Numbered from the stretch's first letter, positions 52,698-62,193 are shown. The stretch: DNA of 64,000 nucleotides from Pediococcus acidilactici DSM 20284 (GCF_000146325.1 NZ_GL397067.1:1105660-1169659), one strand, 5' to 3'. The notes: generated by a model not told the origin, from the letters alone. Translations and numbers: made by a program.

Positions 52698-54560
52698 ATG
52701 AACCTATGGGGAGCGCTCTTTTTTGTCCTGAGCCAAATTGGTTTTGCAGGCATCCTGCGCATGGCAGGGATCGATAAATATTTGTCCTGGATCACTTCCA
52801 TAGTTGTCCAAACCCTCCTTCTCTATATTTTGGCCATGGTTGGCCTGCTTTCCTTCGGGATCCGCTCCGTCGTCTTCGTTGGATGCCTTTTTTTCTTGCT
52901 TCGTCTCATCTTTATCGTCCTTCAAATTGGTAAATTGCCTTTCGAAGGAATTCATTATTTTGACGTCTGGATGGTGGTAATCGGGCTCACCATGCTCCAC
53001 ACGCTAAGTCAAAGTATCCTTATTCATTATGACAACTACTCCCACTGGGCCATCATTGTTAAATATCTGCTTACCCAAGGGCATCTTCCAATTGCGGGCG
53101 ATTCAATCATTTCTTTTACGTCTTATCCGCCTGCGACCGCCCTTTGGATTACCGAATTTATTAGCTGGGTTGGTTTTAACGACGGGACCATGCTGGTTGC
53201 CCAATTTTTATTAATCTGGGCTAGTTTGTACGCCCTTTTTGCCGTCCTGCGCGACCGGACCCGTTCAATGAATGGCTTCTTTCTTTGTTTCATTATTGCG
53301 ATAATAAATGTTTTTAACATCGCAATTCGGATGAATAATTTACTGGTTGATTTTGTCCTTCCCGTAGTTACCGCAGCTGGATTTGCCGGAATTTATGCCG
53401 AACGAAAACATCCCCTTTGGCAATGCAGCATCACCGCGCTTTTTAGTGCCGAATTACTATTAGTTAAAAATTCTGGAACCATGTACGTGGTAATGCTGGT
53501 TGCTTATTTGCTGTATTCACTTGCAACCAATCGCGAAGGCACGCGCTGGCAACGATGGTTTCGCAGCTTGGCTTTGAGTGCGTTTACCGCAGTAATTGGC
53601 TTTCTACCCTTTTTTTGGTGGAATCAACACGTTCACAACACCTTCACGACAATTTCTAAGCACCAAATTAGTGCCCAAGCGTACCAGCAACAGTTGCATC
53701 ACGAAGGCAATGCCGTTGTTATCAAGATTGGCCATCGCTTTCTCGACCAAATATTAAATTGGCATGCCCTATCGACCCGGGGGGTTTTGCTAATTAACGC
53801 TGGTTTATTAATTGGTTGGATTGTAATTACTTTCCTCATGCACCATAAAAATCCATTGCTAAAAACACTATTTGCTATCGACGTTAGTTTTCTAATTTAC
53901 TACGGTAGCGTATTTGTCATGTACCTCGTTTCCATGCCCTATGCAGAAGCGATTCAACTTGATGGGTTAGAACGTTACCTATCAAGCATGGTGATTTTAA
54001 ATCTTCTGCTAGGCGCTATGGTATTAGCCGTGGTTATGGACCAAGCGATGTTCGAACAAAGAATTGGTCGGCGGGGGGTTCGTTCCTTTAAAAACGTGTT
54101 TACCAAAAATCTTTATCAGCTTACGGCGTTGGTACTAATGATTTTCTCGATCATTTTAATGTTTTCAGAAATAAACGGAATCGAATATAACAACACCTTG
54201 GGTAAAGAACAACTCCCAGTTCAACTAAAACAAATTGCCCAACCTTCGATGACTTACAATCACCGCAAAATTTTACTGGTAGACCCGCACACTAACGACG
54301 TTAATAACTACTATGCCGGTTACGTTGGCCGTTACTACTTCTTTTCCGATAAAGTCGTTGGTCAAGAGAGCTTCATGATGGATCCGGCTACTTTTAAAAA
54401 GACCGTTGCCGCTTACCAATACGTAGCTTTACCAGAATGGCACCGCACATTTACGGTAATGTTGCAAAAGACCTATCATCAAAGTTATAAAACCGGGCTT
54501 TACCGCGTTACTTCCCGTGGATTGCGTCGGGTGCAGAAAATAACTCCGGTTAAAAATTAA
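52698..54560 (+). CDS. Multi-pass GT-C-like membrane glycosyltransferase (putative)
   Basis: 620 residues with roughly 12-13 helices. LIHYDNYSHWAIIVKYLLTQGHLP (about 109-131, acidic residue in the first outside loop) and FTSYPPATALW (YPP at 143-145) recall the GT-C fold of ArnT/PMT-like enzymes that use polyprenyl-phosphate sugars. After the last helix comes a soluble C-terminal domain of about 120 residues (ILLVDPHTNDVNNYYAGYVG). The exact family is not recognised, so the function is inference from fold hints and context. It is the intact paralogue of the broken gene at 47.4-49.3 kb. The ribosome binding site GCGGG is weak. Confidence 0.8.
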   Translation: MNLWGALFFVLSQIGFAGILRMAGIDKYLSWITSIVVQTLLLYILAMVGLLSFGIRSVVFVGCLFFLLRLIFIVLQIGKLPFEGIHYFDVWMVVIGLTMLHTLSQSILIHYDNYSHWAIIVKYLLTQGHLPIAGDSIISFTSYPPATALWITEFISWVGFNDGTMLVAQFLLIWASLYALFAVLRDRTRSMNGFFLCFIIAIINVFNIAIRMNNLLVDFVLPVVTAAGFAGIYAERKHPLWQCSITALFSAELLLVKNSGTMYVVMLVAYLLYSLATNREGTRWQRWFRSLALSAFTAVIGFLPFFWWNQHVHNTFTTISKHQISAQAYQQQLHHEGNAVVIKIGHRFLDQILNWHALSTRGVLLINAGLLIGWIVITFLMHHKNPLLKTLFAIDVSFLIYYGSVFVMYLVSMPYAEAIQLDGLERYLSSMVILNLLLGAMVLAVVMDQAMFEQRIGRRGVRSFKNVFTKNLYQLTALVLMIFSIILMFSEINGIEYNNTLGKEQLPVQLKQIAQPSMTYNHRKILLVDPHTNDVNNYYAGYVGRYYFFSDKVVGQESFMMDPATFKKTVAAYQYVALPEWHRTFTVMLQKTYHQSYKTGLYRVTSRGLRRVQKITPVKN

Positions 54561-54640
54561 CCAAACGATTTCATTTTCCCTAAATTACTTGTATCATATA
54601 AATGTAAGCGCATTACCAGACCATTGAGGAGGATTCACCC

Positions 54641-55243
54641 ATGCTTTTAACCATTGTTCGTCACAGTACTAGTCAAGATAACGGTCGCGGATTAGTTTCC
54701 GGAGCCCGGTCCGACGTCGGTTTGTCCCCGGCCGGAATCGAATATGCTAAGGAAGTTAGTCAAAACTACGACTGGCACCAGTTTGACCACGTTTTTTGCA
54801 GTCCCATGCTGCGTGCTAAACAAACCGCGAAGATTCTTTTAGGTGATGATGCTGCGCTCACCTATGATCCCCGGATTACTGAGATGGACTTTGGCGATTG
54901 GGACGGGGTCTCCGAAAAATTAATTTACGACAAGCATCCCGAAGTTTTTGACCGTCTTGGTATGTTCAACGCCAAGTACGCTGACTATGCGCCCCACTCC
55001 GAAAGTTATGCCGCACTGGTTGCGCGGGTAAGCGGGTTTGTCGAAGACCTTAAACAGCAGTTTGCTGATCAATCCGTACTATTAATTTGTCATGGGATGA
55101 CAACTCGGGCAATTTTTGCAGCCATCTTCAACGTTGACGTAGCTGAATTTGGCATTGTTCAAAACGTAACCCTAAATCAAATTCACCTTGATGAAAAGGA
55201 CCACTTTAAGCCCCGGTTAAATTGCTATAATAATCGGGTTTAG
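54641..55243 (+). CDS. Histidine phosphatase (phosphoglycerate mutase-like)
   Basis: 200 residues. The phosphorylated His lies in TIVRHSTSQDN (Arg-His at 7-8). FCSPMLRAKQTAKIL gives the second Arg, EMDFGDWDG the acid, and LLICHGMTTRAIFA the second His. Members of the branch dephosphorylate small phosphates and are not glycolytic mutases. The ribosome binding site is TGAGGAGGATTCACCC. Confidence 0.9.
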   Translation: MLLTIVRHSTSQDNGRGLVSGARSDVGLSPAGIEYAKEVSQNYDWHQFDHVFCSPMLRAKQTAKILLGDDAALTYDPRITEMDFGDWDGVSEKLIYDKHPEVFDRLGMFNAKYADYAPHSESYAALVARVSGFVEDLKQQFADQSVLLICHGMTTRAIFAAIFNVDVAEFGIVQNVTLNQIHLDEKDHFKPRLNCYNNRV

Positions 55244-55285
55244 TTCGGCTAACCCGTAACTTCGACCATTCAACTTTCTGTAAAC

Positions 55286-55333
55286 AAAAAGATGACGGTG
55301 CAGAATTTTCTAATTCGATCCGTCATCTTTTTT
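55286..55333. terminator. Bidirectional terminator
   Basis: AAAAAGATGACGG pairs with CCGTCATCTTTTTT between the convergent histidine phosphatase and quinone reductase genes. Confidence 0.9.
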
Positions 55334-55353
55334 ATTACTCGTGATAAAAACTA

Positions 55354-56208
55354 CTATCCCAAGACTTCTTTAATCGCGTCAACCATTGGGGTTAAAGGCT
55401 TTCCGAGGTATTTTTCAAAATCGTCAGGTTGCACTGCTAAAGCACCGCTTTTGACAATTTGTTGAAAGGAAACCAACAGTTCAGCCACGTTTTGTGGTAC
55501 TCCCGCATTTTCGACGAGGTTTTTTGCAGCGGTAGCTTCATCCGCGCTGATCACTTCCAGGTCTTTACCAGTTGCTCCCCGTAAGGCTGCACCCAAATCT
55601 TCGTAAGTGCGAAGTTGACCACCTAATTCTAGGATTTCAGGGAAATCAAATTTTCCGGAAACCGCTCGTGCCGCAACTTCGGCGTATTCGCGACGAAGTG
55701 CCCAGCCAGCTTGGCCGTTGCCGCCCGCATAGATGAACTTGCCACCTTTAGCGCCCGCTGCTAAAAAGGCCGCTTCGTTTTCCAAATACCAATTATTCCG
55801 TAAGAAAGTATGGGCAATTCCGCTTTCTTCAATAAGCTGCTCGGTAAACCGATGGTCAGCGGCGAGCGGACTAGTTGATTCCGTTGCCTTGCCAAAACTG
55901 GTGTACGCAATGTAACTCACTCCCGCTGCCTTGGCCGCCTCGACGACATCCCGATGTTGCGCTTGGCGGTCACCATCCGTTGTACTCGAGACAAAGAGTA
56001 GCCGATCGATTCCTTCAAAAGCTTTTTGCAAACTTGCCGAATCAGTATAATCACCAATCCGTACTTTAATCCCCGCTTCCTTTAGCTTAGCACCCTTCTC
56101 TTCAGTCCGAGCAAGGCCATATAGATTGTCTTCTGGAACTAAATCCTGTAAAACTTTTAAAGCATATCCCCCAAAGTTACCTGTAGCGCCCGTTACTAAA
56201 ATATTCAT
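55354..56208 (-). CDS. NAD(P)H-binding quinone reductase-like protein (NmrA/QorB type)
   Basis: About 284 residues of atypical short-chain dehydrogenase. The dinucleotide loop is NILVTGATGNFGGYALKVL, followed by DRLLFVSSTTDGDRQAQHRDVVEAA and YIAYTSFGKA. The active-site Tyr/Lys pair of classical SDRs is absent, as in NmrA/QorB proteins. ATG 56208 follows GTGAGGATTTGATT. It is divergent from an Rrf2 regulator, a pairing seen for redox-controlled quinone reductases. Confidence 0.9.
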   Translation of the reverse strand: MNILVTGATGNFGGYALKVLQDLVPEDNLYGLARTEEKGAKLKEAGIKVRIGDYTDSASLQKAFEGIDRLLFVSSTTDGDRQAQHRDVVEAAKAAGVSYIAYTSFGKATESTSPLAADHRFTEQLIEESGIAHTFLRNNWYLENEAAFLAAGAKGGKFIYAGGNGQAGWALRREYAEVAARAVSGKFDFPEILELGGQLRTYEDLGAALRGATGKDLEVISADEATAAKNLVENAGVPQNVAELLVSFQQIVKSGALAVQPDDFEKYLGKPLTPMVDAIKEVLG

Positions 56209-56326
56209 AATCAAATCCTCACTTTCGTTATTAACTGATTAGCTGTACATTTATAAATCACACGTTTATACTAAGGGTAGTAATTCTGATTGTCAAGTGA
56301 TAAATTCTAGAAGGGAGTTGATGATA

Positions 56327-56803
56327 ATGAAATATTCCATGCGTTTTAGCGATACCATCCACGTGTTGGCTTACATTGCCATTCTGCACGATACGGCCCC
56401 GTTGACTAGTCAGGCCATCGCAGCCAGTGTGGAAACCAACCCGTCTAACATCCGCCGAATTATGGCGTCACTTAAAAAAGCTGGGTTGATTAAAACCACC
56501 GTGGGCAAGCCCCAACCAGCGCTAACCCGGGCACCAGAACAAATTTCTTTATTAGACATTTTCAACAGTCTTGATGAGGCCGACACGAATTTAATTCAAG
56601 TAGACCCCAAAACGAACCCGGACTGCGTGGTAGGCGGCAACATTCAAGATGCTTTAAACGCTCAATACGCTCATTTTCAAAAAGTTGTCCAAGACGAAAT
56701 GGCTAAAACCACTTTGGCCGACGTCATTCAGGATATTGCAACTAACGAAGTCAAAAAACGGCCCGAAAGTCAGGGATTGTTGGCTAATTATCTAAAATCT
56801 TAA
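56327..56803 (+). CDS. Rrf2-family transcriptional regulator
   Basis: About 158 residues. The HTH is PLTSQAIAASVETNPSNIRRIMASLKKAGLIKTTVGKP, the Rrf2 winged helix. Only one Cys (PDCVVGG) is present where iron-sulfur Rrf2 members have three, so it is probably a YwnA-like, cluster-free member. It likely represses the divergent quinone reductase gene. ATG 56327 is preferred, nine bases after GGGAG. Confidence 0.9.
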   Translation: MKYSMRFSDTIHVLAYIAILHDTAPLTSQAIAASVETNPSNIRRIMASLKKAGLIKTTVGKPQPALTRAPEQISLLDIFNSLDEADTNLIQVDPKTNPDCVVGGNIQDALNAQYAHFQKVVQDEMAKTTLADVIQDIATNEVKKRPESQGLLANYLKS

Positions 56804-56840
56804 GTCTGCACTTTTACTGAAAATTAACTGTCTAGCTAAG

Positions 56841-56895
56841 AAAAAATAAAGGGACTCTTCGAGAAAATTTCTTTCTCGAAGAGCCCTTTTCTTTT
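56841..56895. terminator. Bidirectional terminator between rrf2 and malY
   Basis: AAGGGACTCTTCGAGAA pairs with TTCTCGAAGAGCCCTT, flanked by A and T tracts. Confidence 0.9.
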
Positions 56896-56959
56896 GCAAA
56901 ATGATTAATTTTAAAACATGATTAACGCTTATTCCACGTTTTTACATACGAAGTTTAGC

Positions 56960-58129
56960 TTACGCTTGCCAAGCAGTTAGTCCCTTTTTCAACCGTTGCA
57001 GTCCGTCTTGCAGGCGTTCTTTTGGACAAGCCACATTCATCCTCAAAAAGTGATTTCCATTGCCACCATAAAAACTTCCGGCCGATAAAATTAACCCAGT
57101 TTCTTTTCGAATAAACTTCGCTAGTTTTGCTGAATCATTTGTAACCTGGCTGACGTCTATCCAGATTAGATAAGTAGCTTGTCCCTCAACTAAGGCGATC
57201 CGTGGACCCACTTCTTGCGAGATAAAATTGCGAACTAGTTCGCGATTTTCGACCAAGTACTCTTTAAGCTCTTGTAACCAAGGAAGTCCTTTTTCGTAAG
57301 CCGCAATCGTGCCCGGAATTGCGACCAAGTTAGGTTCTGCCAATTCTTCGCTATTCAATCCACGGTTAATTTGGGCGCGCAAATTTTTGTTTGGTACCAA
57401 CACAGTTGCTGCGTGCATTGCTGCCACGTTAAACGTTTTGCTTGGAGAAACCGCCGCCACCAAGTTTTGAATCAATTCTGCTGGTAAGCTAAACATTGGT
57501 GTATAACCTGTTTGATTAAAAGTGAGGTCTCCGTGAATCTCATCACTAAAAATTTTCACGTGGTATTGTTGGCAGAGTTGGGCAAGTCGAGTCAACGTCT
57601 CCCGTGACCAAATCAATCCAATCGGGTTGTGTGGGTTGCATAAAATCATCATATTCGTTAGTGGATCACTTAATTTTGCTTCCAAATCATCCCAATCCAC
57701 ATGGTAGACGTGTTTGTTTTCGTCATAAAGTAAGTCACTTGAAACCACGTGGCGCCCGTTATTCACGATTGAATTATAAAAAATATTGTAAACAGGTGCT
57801 TGCACTAAAACATTATCTCCTACAGCAGTTAGCCGACGAACCGCTGAAGAAAGCGCGGGAACTACTCCGGTTGCAAACGTCATCCATGCGGGATCTGGAC
57901 GAAAACCATGCACCCGTTCATACCAATTTGCCACTGCATTAAAGTATGCCGGCGGAATTTCTTCATACCCAAAAATTCCATCTCGAACCTTTTCTTGTAA
58001 TGCTTGAACAATTGCAGGACTCGTTTTAAAGTCCATATCTGCTATCCACATAGGCAGCTCATTTTTAGCAACGTGCCACTTAATGGAATTAGTTTTGGTT
58101 CGGTTGATTATCTGATCAAAATCACTCAT
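56960..58129 (-). CDS. PLP-dependent C-S lyase / aminotransferase, MalY/PatB family
   Basis: A 389-residue class I/II fold PLP enzyme. ELPMWIADMDFKTSPAI is the family start. NPHNPIGLIWS holds the PLP Asn, and SDEIHGDLTF the Asp and the residue preceding the pyridine contacts. SPSKTFNVAAMHAA holds the Schiff-base Lys. The C-terminal Arg is in NHFLRMNVACP. It probably cleaves cystathionine or cysteine conjugates. It is coupled to the DUF3737 gene upstream. Confidence 0.9.
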   Translation of the reverse strand: MSDFDQIINRTKTNSIKWHVAKNELPMWIADMDFKTSPAIVQALQEKVRDGIFGYEEIPPAYFNAVANWYERVHGFRPDPAWMTFATGVVPALSSAVRRLTAVGDNVLVQAPVYNIFYNSIVNNGRHVVSSDLLYDENKHVYHVDWDDLEAKLSDPLTNMMILCNPHNPIGLIWSRETLTRLAQLCQQYHVKIFSDEIHGDLTFNQTGYTPMFSLPAELIQNLVAAVSPSKTFNVAAMHAATVLVPNKNLRAQINRGLNSEELAEPNLVAIPGTIAAYEKGLPWLQELKEYLVENRELVRNFISQEVGPRIALVEGQATYLIWIDVSQVTNDSAKLAKFIRKETGLILSAGSFYGGNGNHFLRMNVACPKERLQDGLQRLKKGLTAWQA

Positions 58130-58131
58130 CG

Positions 58132-58995
58132 TTACGCTCCTTTCGGCAACCGTGTTGTTGTCTGGGTAATTACGGTATTTTGTGGATCAATTGTTGGATC
58201 ATCCATAATTATTTCACCAACGGATGCAACTCGAATATTTCCACTGATTGGGTTCTTAATGCTCATTACATCAGTAGTAATTTCTGCGTCAATGTTCCGA
58301 CAATATTCAAAGGCAAGGTTAGTCCGCAAAACCCGACAATTAATCATTTTTAAATCATCTACATAACAAAGCCCTTGTTCGCTTTCAATTGTACAATTAA
58401 TTAAAGTTAAATTCTTAGTATTCCACGCTAAATATTCACCACTGATTATGGAATCGTAAATGGTGACATTCTCACAATTCCAAAAGGCATCTTTAGAAAC
58501 CAGTCGCGAATTGTGCACCTCCACATTTTTAGCCCCGTCGAAACAATAATTACCCACTAAATCCAAATGGTCGATATATAAATTGGTGCTATTCATCCCG
58601 AAGTAATCACCATTAGCTTGCACATTTTTCATCGTTACCTGATTGCATTTCCAAAGAGTTTCTTGCGCATCTGAAAAATGAATATTATTTAGCTTAACTT
58701 GATTGCACACTCGAAAAAGCTTTGGTGCTTGAAGAGTTGAATCATTAAGTTCAATATCGTTCGTATACCAAATTCCCGAGCGAGCCATCGTCTCTAGAAT
58801 TATTCTTTCTCCTTTAACGTGCTTTGCATACCAAAGGGGGTACTTCCACTTAAATACGGTATCTATTAATTCAATATTTTGACTCTCTTTTAAAGGCGAC
58901 TCTCCTTCGCCAAAAGTAGCTTGTTCAATTATTAAATCACGAGCATTAAACAGTGATCGTTCTCCTTCAAAGTAGTTTTCATTTATTTTTTGCAT
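58132..58995 (-). CDS. DUF3737 family protein
   Basis: About 287 residues of a repetitive right-handed beta-helix pattern: units such as NVEVHNSRLVSKDAFWNCEN and VTIYDSIISGEYLAWNTKN recur about every 20 residues. It starts YFEGERSLFNARDLIIEQATFGEGESPLK, the DUF3737 signature. The function is unknown. It regularly sits beside MalY/PatB genes, as here, with two bases between them. ATG 58995 is better placed than the upstream ATG. Confidence 0.88.
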   Translation of the reverse strand: MQKINENYFEGERSLFNARDLIIEQATFGEGESPLKESQNIELIDTVFKWKYPLWYAKHVKGERIILETMARSGIWYTNDIELNDSTLQAPKLFRVCNQVKLNNIHFSDAQETLWKCNQVTMKNVQANGDYFGMNSTNLYIDHLDLVGNYCFDGAKNVEVHNSRLVSKDAFWNCENVTIYDSIISGEYLAWNTKNLTLINCTIESEQGLCYVDDLKMINCRVLRTNLAFEYCRNIDAEITTDVMSIKNPISGNIRVASVGEIIMDDPTIDPQNTVITQTTTRLPKGA

Positions 58996-59135
58996 TCTTA
59001 CATCTCTTTTCATTAAGCTTACTTAACTTCCAATATTCATAGTATATGGCGCCCACCTAACTATGTTAAATATTTATTGGTTATCGTCATTTATAATATT
59101 TACTTATCAATTGAACTAATATTGGGAGCCGTACC

Positions 59136-59180
59136 AAAAAAGGTTTCTCAGAACTTTTACATTCTTGAGAAACCCTTTTA
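59136..59180 (-). terminator. Terminator of the B3/B4 gene
   Basis: On the minus strand AAGGGTTTCTCAAGAA pairs with TTCTGAGAAACCTT, then TTTT. Confidence 0.85.
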
Positions 59181-59272
59181 ATTTGTTAACTTTCAATTCG
59201 AACTCAAAGCACGTGTCAAAAGTCTTTTCACTATAATACTTAACCCGACTTTCTTAGCAAACTTAGCCAAGG

Positions 59273-59962
59273 TTACTTCTTCAAAACCATACGTTCCGCA
59301 TCCACGCCTAACTCGGTTTTGATCCGTTGCTGTAATTCTTCAGCAGCTTGTTGTGCACGTTGCGCTTGGTCAGCGTTAACCGCTTCGATAACCAATACCG
59401 CATCGGTAGTTTCATCAGTTAGCATGGTGCGTTGAGCCTCACGCCAATTAAAGCAGCGGCAAATAGCCCCAGTTTGGTCGTAATAAATGACTTCCCCTGG
59501 CAACGCTGGCTCATCTTCTTCTACTCCAAGGGGCCGGAAACTTTCGCCGCCCTTAGCAACTCCGAGATGCATCGTACCATCCATTTTTTGTAAATCTTCG
59601 CTGCCACACGGCACGCCAAATTCGAGCGAAATACTATTATAAATATCGACTAACGGGTTAATTGGACTAAGCGATTTTCCTTGAGAAACTCGTTTGAGCA
59701 ACGCTTCAATTGACGAACGGGCGCCTTTTTTCTTCTTAAATTTGGTAAACGCATCCCGCCATTCACTAATCACCGGGTTATTCCGAAAAACATCATCAGT
59801 AATAAATTTCTGGGCTTCTTTAACGGCATTGTCTAACATTGCTTGATAGTGTTCCGTTTGCATAGCCGCTAGATGGTTATCAATGCCATGTGCTACCAAT
59901 ACTTGAAACTGCGCTTCGGGAAATAATTCCCAGATTTGATCATCAACGATTAATGGTTGCAT
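59273..59962 (-). CDS. B3/B4 tRNA-binding domain protein
   Basis: 229 residues matching the stand-alone B3/B4 domain of phenylalanyl-tRNA synthetase beta chain: WRDAFTKFKKKKGARSSIEALLKRV, SLSPINPLVDIYNSISLEFGVPCGSEDL and GEVIYYDQTGAICRCFNWREAQRT. The domain edits mischarged Tyr-tRNAPhe in the full synthetase. Free proteins of this type may act in trans, which is inference. Confidence 0.9.
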   Translation of the reverse strand: MQPLIVDDQIWELFPEAQFQVLVAHGIDNHLAAMQTEHYQAMLDNAVKEAQKFITDDVFRNNPVISEWRDAFTKFKKKKGARSSIEALLKRVSQGKSLSPINPLVDIYNSISLEFGVPCGSEDLQKMDGTMHLGVAKGGESFRPLGVEEDEPALPGEVIYYDQTGAICRCFNWREAQRTMLTDETTDAVLVIEAVNADQAQRAQQAAEELQQRIKTELGVDAERMVLKK

Positions 59963-60044
59963 ATTAAACTTCCTCCTCTTAATACTTACAGATTAATTCA
60001 CAGCCATTATCTAACAAAATAGGTGCAAATGCAACAAAACTACT

Positions 60045-60079
60045 AAAAAAAGACTGAGGAAAAATTCCCTCAGTCTTTT
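60045..60079 (-). terminator. Terminator of gpmA
   Basis: On the minus strand AAAAGACTGAGG pairs with CCTCAGTCTTTTTTT. Confidence 0.92.
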
Positions 60080-60100
60080 CGTCAACTCAACTAAATAAAA

Positions 60101-60790
60101 TTAGTTAAGCTTAGTTTTACTTTGAACTTCAAGCTTGTCGTTGAAGTCGTAAACAACTGGTTCTCCAGTTGCCATTTCAAGATTCATGATGTCTTCATCA
60201 GAAATGTTTTCGATGTACTTGCTCAAAGCACGGAGTGAGTTACCGTGTGCAGCAATGATAACGTTCTTGTTGTCAAGCAACTTAGGAGCAATTTCATCTT
60301 CCCAGAAAGGAATAACCCGTTCAAGAGTTACCTTAAGGTTTTCACCACCAGGGATGATGCGTGGGTCTAAGTTTGCGTAACGACGGTCGTTAGCAGCTGA
60401 ACCTTCATCGCTAGCATCTAACAATGGAGGAAGTACGTCGTATGAACGGCGCCAAATGTGAACTTGTTCGTCGCCCCATTTTTCAGCAGCCTTAGCCTTG
60501 TTTTGGCCTTGCAATGCACCGTAGTGACGTTCGTTCAAACGCCATGTCTTGGTTTCTGGAATCCAAAGTTGGTCAGATTCTTCCAAAGCATAGTGCAAAG
60601 TCTTGATGGCACGAGTTAATACTGAAGTGTAAGCTTGGTCAAATTCAAGACCAGCTTCCTTAATTAACTTACCAGCATTTTTTGCTTGTTTAACACCTTC
60701 ATCACTAAGATCAACGTCAACCCAACCAGTAAATTGGTTTGATAAGTTCCATTCACTTTGACCATGACGAATCAAAACTAATTTTGCCAT
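60101..60790 (-). CDS. gpmA: 2,3-bisphosphoglycerate-dependent phosphoglycerate mutase
   Basis: 229 residues, glycolysis. The phospho-His is His9 in [37 protein letters not shown], the acid in [11 protein letters not shown], and [15 protein letters not shown] complete the site. Codon choice is more biased than in its neighbours, as expected for a highly expressed gene. It is transcribed alone. Confidence 0.95.
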   Translation of the reverse strand: MAKLVLIRHGQSEWNLSNQFTGWVDVDLSDEGVKQAKNAGKLIKEAGLEFDQAYTSVLTRAIKTLHYALEESDQLWIPETKTWRLNERHYGALQGQNKAKAAEKWGDEQVHIWRRSYDVLPPLLDASDEGSAANDRRYANLDPRIIPGGENLKVTLERVIPFWEDEIAPKLLDNKNVIIAAHGNSLRALSKYIENISDEDIMNLEMATGEPVVYDFNDKLEVQSKTKLN

Positions 60791-60884
60791 ATCGTTTGAA
60801 TACCTCTTTCTTCAAATAAATTTCTAACGTTCTAATTTTACAATTTTTAACCGCTAAGCACAAACCTAAAATAAAGAAGTTTTC

Positions 60885-62171
60885 TTAATCGAGATCAATT
60901 TGGTTAGGAAAGTGTGCTAGCCGGGTGCCGGCTTTGCCTAACTCTTCTTCGATCCGCAAAAGCTGGTTATATTTTTCCACCCGTTCTGAACGTGCCGGCG
61001 CTCCCGCCTTTAATTGCGCAGCGTTTGTGGCCACGGTAAAGTCCGCAACAAAGGTATCCGCCGTTTCACCAGAACGGTGCGACATCATCGTGGTATAGCC
61101 ATTTTTGCGGGCTACCCGGATGGCTTCGAGCGTTTCCGTAACCGTCCCAATTTGGTTTAACTTGATTAAAATTGAATTTGCCATCCCTTTTTTGATAGCT
61201 TCCCGAATCAAGCGCGGATTCGTGCAGACCGGGTCGTCAGCTACAATTTGGACTCTTTGCCCATATTCACTAGTAAATTTACTAAAGTTGTCCCAATCTT
61301 CTTCCCCGTAAGGATCCTCGATGGAAATGATTTCTGGAAACTCGTTTAGCAGCTTGCCGTAATATTCTCCTAGCTCTTGCGGCGTGTACGTCCGACCTTC
61401 AAAATCGTAATTCTTGGTCTCTCGATTATAGAAATAAGAGGCTGCCGCATCAAAAGCAATCGCCACTTCTTTCCCAGGAACGTAGCCTGCTTTAACAATC
61501 GCTTCGTGTAACATTTTTAAAGCGTCTTCTGAGGAAGGTAAATCCGGCGCAAAGCCGCCTTCGTCCCCCAGTCCAGTGGAATAACCCGCATCGGCAATAA
61601 TTTTTTTCAATACGTGATAGGTATTGACAATTTTTTCAAACCCCTCTCGGAAACTAGTCCGTTCCACCGGGGTAATCATGAATTCTTGAATATCAATTTG
61701 ATTATTAGCGTGTTCGCCCCCGTTAATTACGTTATGAAAAGTTTGCGGAAGTTCTAAATCAGTTCCTCCTAAGTACCGGTAGAGGGGGATGTGGAGCGCA
61801 TTGGCCGCCGCTCTTGCCGTAGCCATGGAAACGCCTAAAATCGCGTTGGCGCCTAATTTACGCTTATTGTTAGTTCCGTCTAAATCAATCATTATTTGGT
61901 CAACGTTAGCCTGGTTGAAGGGATCAACCCCCTTTAAAGCCACCGCAATATTGTTATTTACGTTGTCAATCGCCTTTAGCACTCCCTTGCCAGATAACCG
62001 TTTACCGCCGTCTCGTAACTCAACAGCTTCCTTTTCTCCAGTAGAAGCTCCCGAAGGTACCGCAGCCCGACCCATGATCCCGTTAGACAGCGTTACGTCA
62101 ACTTCTACCGTCGGATTTCCCCGTGAATCGAAGATCTCGCGTGCCTTAACATTTTCAATAACTAGTGTCAT
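60885..62171 (-). CDS. eno: Enolase
   Basis: 428 residues, converts 2-phosphoglycerate to phosphoenolpyruvate. It has AREIFDSRGNPTVEVDV, the loop PSGASTG, GGEHANNQIDIQEFMI, GLGDEGGFAPDL, the metal Glu in SIEDPYGEEDW, the metal Asp in VADDPVCTN, the base Lys in ILIKLNQIGT and SHRSGETAD. SIEDPYGEEDW and VADDPVCTNPRL depart from the main lactobacillar enolases (typically DGLDEEDW, GDDLFVTN). So this may be a second, divergent paralogue. ATG 62171 follows AGAGGGGG. Confidence 0.93.
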   Translation of the reverse strand: MTLVIENVKAREIFDSRGNPTVEVDVTLSNGIMGRAAVPSGASTGEKEAVELRDGGKRLSGKGVLKAIDNVNNNIAVALKGVDPFNQANVDQIMIDLDGTNNKRKLGANAILGVSMATARAAANALHIPLYRYLGGTDLELPQTFHNVINGGEHANNQIDIQEFMITPVERTSFREGFEKIVNTYHVLKKIIADAGYSTGLGDEGGFAPDLPSSEDALKMLHEAIVKAGYVPGKEVAIAFDAAASYFYNRETKNYDFEGRTYTPQELGEYYGKLLNEFPEIISIEDPYGEEDWDNFSKFTSEYGQRVQIVADDPVCTNPRLIREAIKKGMANSILIKLNQIGTVTETLEAIRVARKNGYTTMMSHRSGETADTFVADFTVATNAAQLKAGAPARSERVEKYNQLLRIEEELGKAGTRLAHFPNQIDLD

Positions 62172-62193
62172 TACTAAATTCCCCCTCTTAAAC

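Noticed and set aside
52704-53000. 98-codon frame opposite the start of the 620-residue membrane protein
   Set aside because: It is an antisense shadow of a clear coding region, with a composition typical of the reverse strand of hydrophobic codons.
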